From: an uncultured Gammaproteobacteria bacterium
Lineage (GTDB): Bacteria > Pseudomonadota > Gammaproteobacteria > Steroidobacterales > XN24
Direction of reading: 5' to 3'
Assembly (NCBI GenBank): GCA_937924335.1
Contig: CALDWW010000012.1
Location: 1-49,582 of the forward strand
DNA length: 49,582 nt
Under the pieces are notes generated by a model that saw only the letters and a program-made list of their open reading frames with translations, was not told the origin of the DNA and ran no database searches. Below, in pieces: positions 49,180-49,582 of this stretch; the first letter of the stretch is position 1; each line of letters opens with the position of its first letter. Both the position numbers and the translations under genes were made by a program.

Positions 49180-49582
49180 GACACGCGACCTCGACGGCGT
49201 TTACCTGCCCACAGCGCCCGCAGAGCGATCGCGAAGAAAGTGATGTACATGAGGATGAACGACAGCGCCGCGCCGAACGGCCAGTCGTTGGCTGATTTGA
49301 ACTGTCGCTCGATGACGTTGGCGATCATCTGGCTGTCAGTGCCGCCCAGCAGGTCCGGGGTCAGGAAAGAGCCCAGGGCAGGCACCAAGGTGATGATCAC
49401 TCCGGACACGATCCCCGGCATGGCCAGCGGGATGATCACCGAGATGAACGTCCGTATCTGGCCAGCGCCGAGATCGAGGCTGGCCTCGATATAGGAGCGG
49501 TCCATGCGATCAAGCGCCGCATACAACGGCAGCACCATGAACGGCAGGTGCACGTAGACCAGACCCGCTACCACGGCGAAGT
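49176..49582 (-). CDS. PotB/PotH-like polyamine ABC permease, C-terminal part (5' end outside window)
   Basis: The frame is open at the window end (FAVVAGLVYVHLPFMVLPLY), leaving about 135 residues. The EAA loop (EASLDLGAGQIRTFISVIIP) and LVPALGSFLTPDLLGG match PotB/PotH. The rest, the gene start and any periplasmic binding protein lie beyond the edge. It is the first visible gene of a transporter operon running right to left. Confidence 0.9.
   Translation of the reverse strand, partial: FAVVAGLVYVHLPFMVLPLYAALDRMDRSYIEASLDLGAGQIRTFISVIIPLAMPGIVSGVIITLVPALGSFLTPDLLGGTDSQMIANVIERQFKSANDWPFGAALSFILMYITFFAIALRALWAGKRRRGRVS

Noticed and set aside
1..49582. CRISPR array, transposase, integrase, phage genes, tRNA or rRNA
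   Set aside because: No regularly spaced repeats, no transposase or integrase motifs, and no tRNA-like folds were seen.

Overview
The window is GC-rich and almost entirely coding, on both strands. It reads as chromosomal DNA of a free-living gammaproteobacterium. The supporting signs are a PilY1/PilE type IV pilin cluster, proteobacterial GshA, E. coli-type Nei, an MCE/Mla lipid transporter, a PotGHI-type ABC transporter, c-di-GMP enzymes and many SPII lipoproteins. The large Gly-rich lipoprotein subtilase, the TonB-fused M56 peptidase and the FG-GAP/UnbV protein would suit a marine or sediment lineage (Woeseiales, Steroidobacterales or Chromatiales-like), but that placement is an inference. 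I saw no tRNA, rRNA, CRISPR array, insertion sequence or prophage gene.

Layout. 1-2.0 kb: end of a minor-pilin operon (pilY1 C-terminus, pilE). 2.0-5.5 kb: P-loop kinase-like protein, alpha/beta hydrolase, M48 lipoprotein protease, a membrane-protein remnant with a nonsense codon, and a small unknown protein with its own terminator. 5.6-7.8 kb: a degenerate GGDEF protein followed by a receiver-EAL phosphodiesterase. 8.0-10.8 kb: Mpo1-like protein, nei, gshA. 10.9-15.1 kb: BlaI repressor, M56 peptidase-TonB fusion, a small lipoprotein, and a membrane diguanylate cyclase with intact active and inhibitory sites. 15.1-19.9 kb: class IV aminotransferase coupled to a sulfotransferase-like protein, CaCA antiporter, secreted isoaspartyl peptidase, aldo/keto reductase. 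20.0-21.6 kb: Ser/Thr kinase coupled to a PP2C phosphatase. 21.8-30.5 kb: small acidic protein, AsmA-like protein, S9 peptidase, membrane-anchored peroxiredoxin-like protein, a second isoaspartyl peptidase, an XRE-cupin regulator divergent from a small membrane protein/VOC pair, three small envelope proteins, and cysteine synthase.

30.8-34.4 kb holds an MCE lipid-transport operon: permease with fused STAS domain, ATPase, MCE protein and PqiC-type lipoprotein. 34.8-40.6 kb holds a tightly packed five-gene operon: a membrane-anchored cytochrome with eight heme motifs, then four lipoproteins, the last two being a TPR protein and a seven-repeat FG-GAP/UnbV protein. This is the best candidate for an undescribed envelope system. 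40.8-45.6 kb is a 1610-residue lipoprotein subtilase with its own terminator and a long upstream gap. 46.2-49.6 kb holds a TerB-like membrane protein and a polyamine-type ABC transporter (ATPase, permease, and a second permease cut by the window end).

Two themes recur. First, the cell envelope: at least nine genes have a clear lipobox, and several others have signal peptides or membrane anchors. Second, compaction: eight of nine convergent gene pairs meet within 36 bp or overlap, several on the same CTAG or TAGCTA bases, and many co-directional pairs overlap as ATGA or GTGA.
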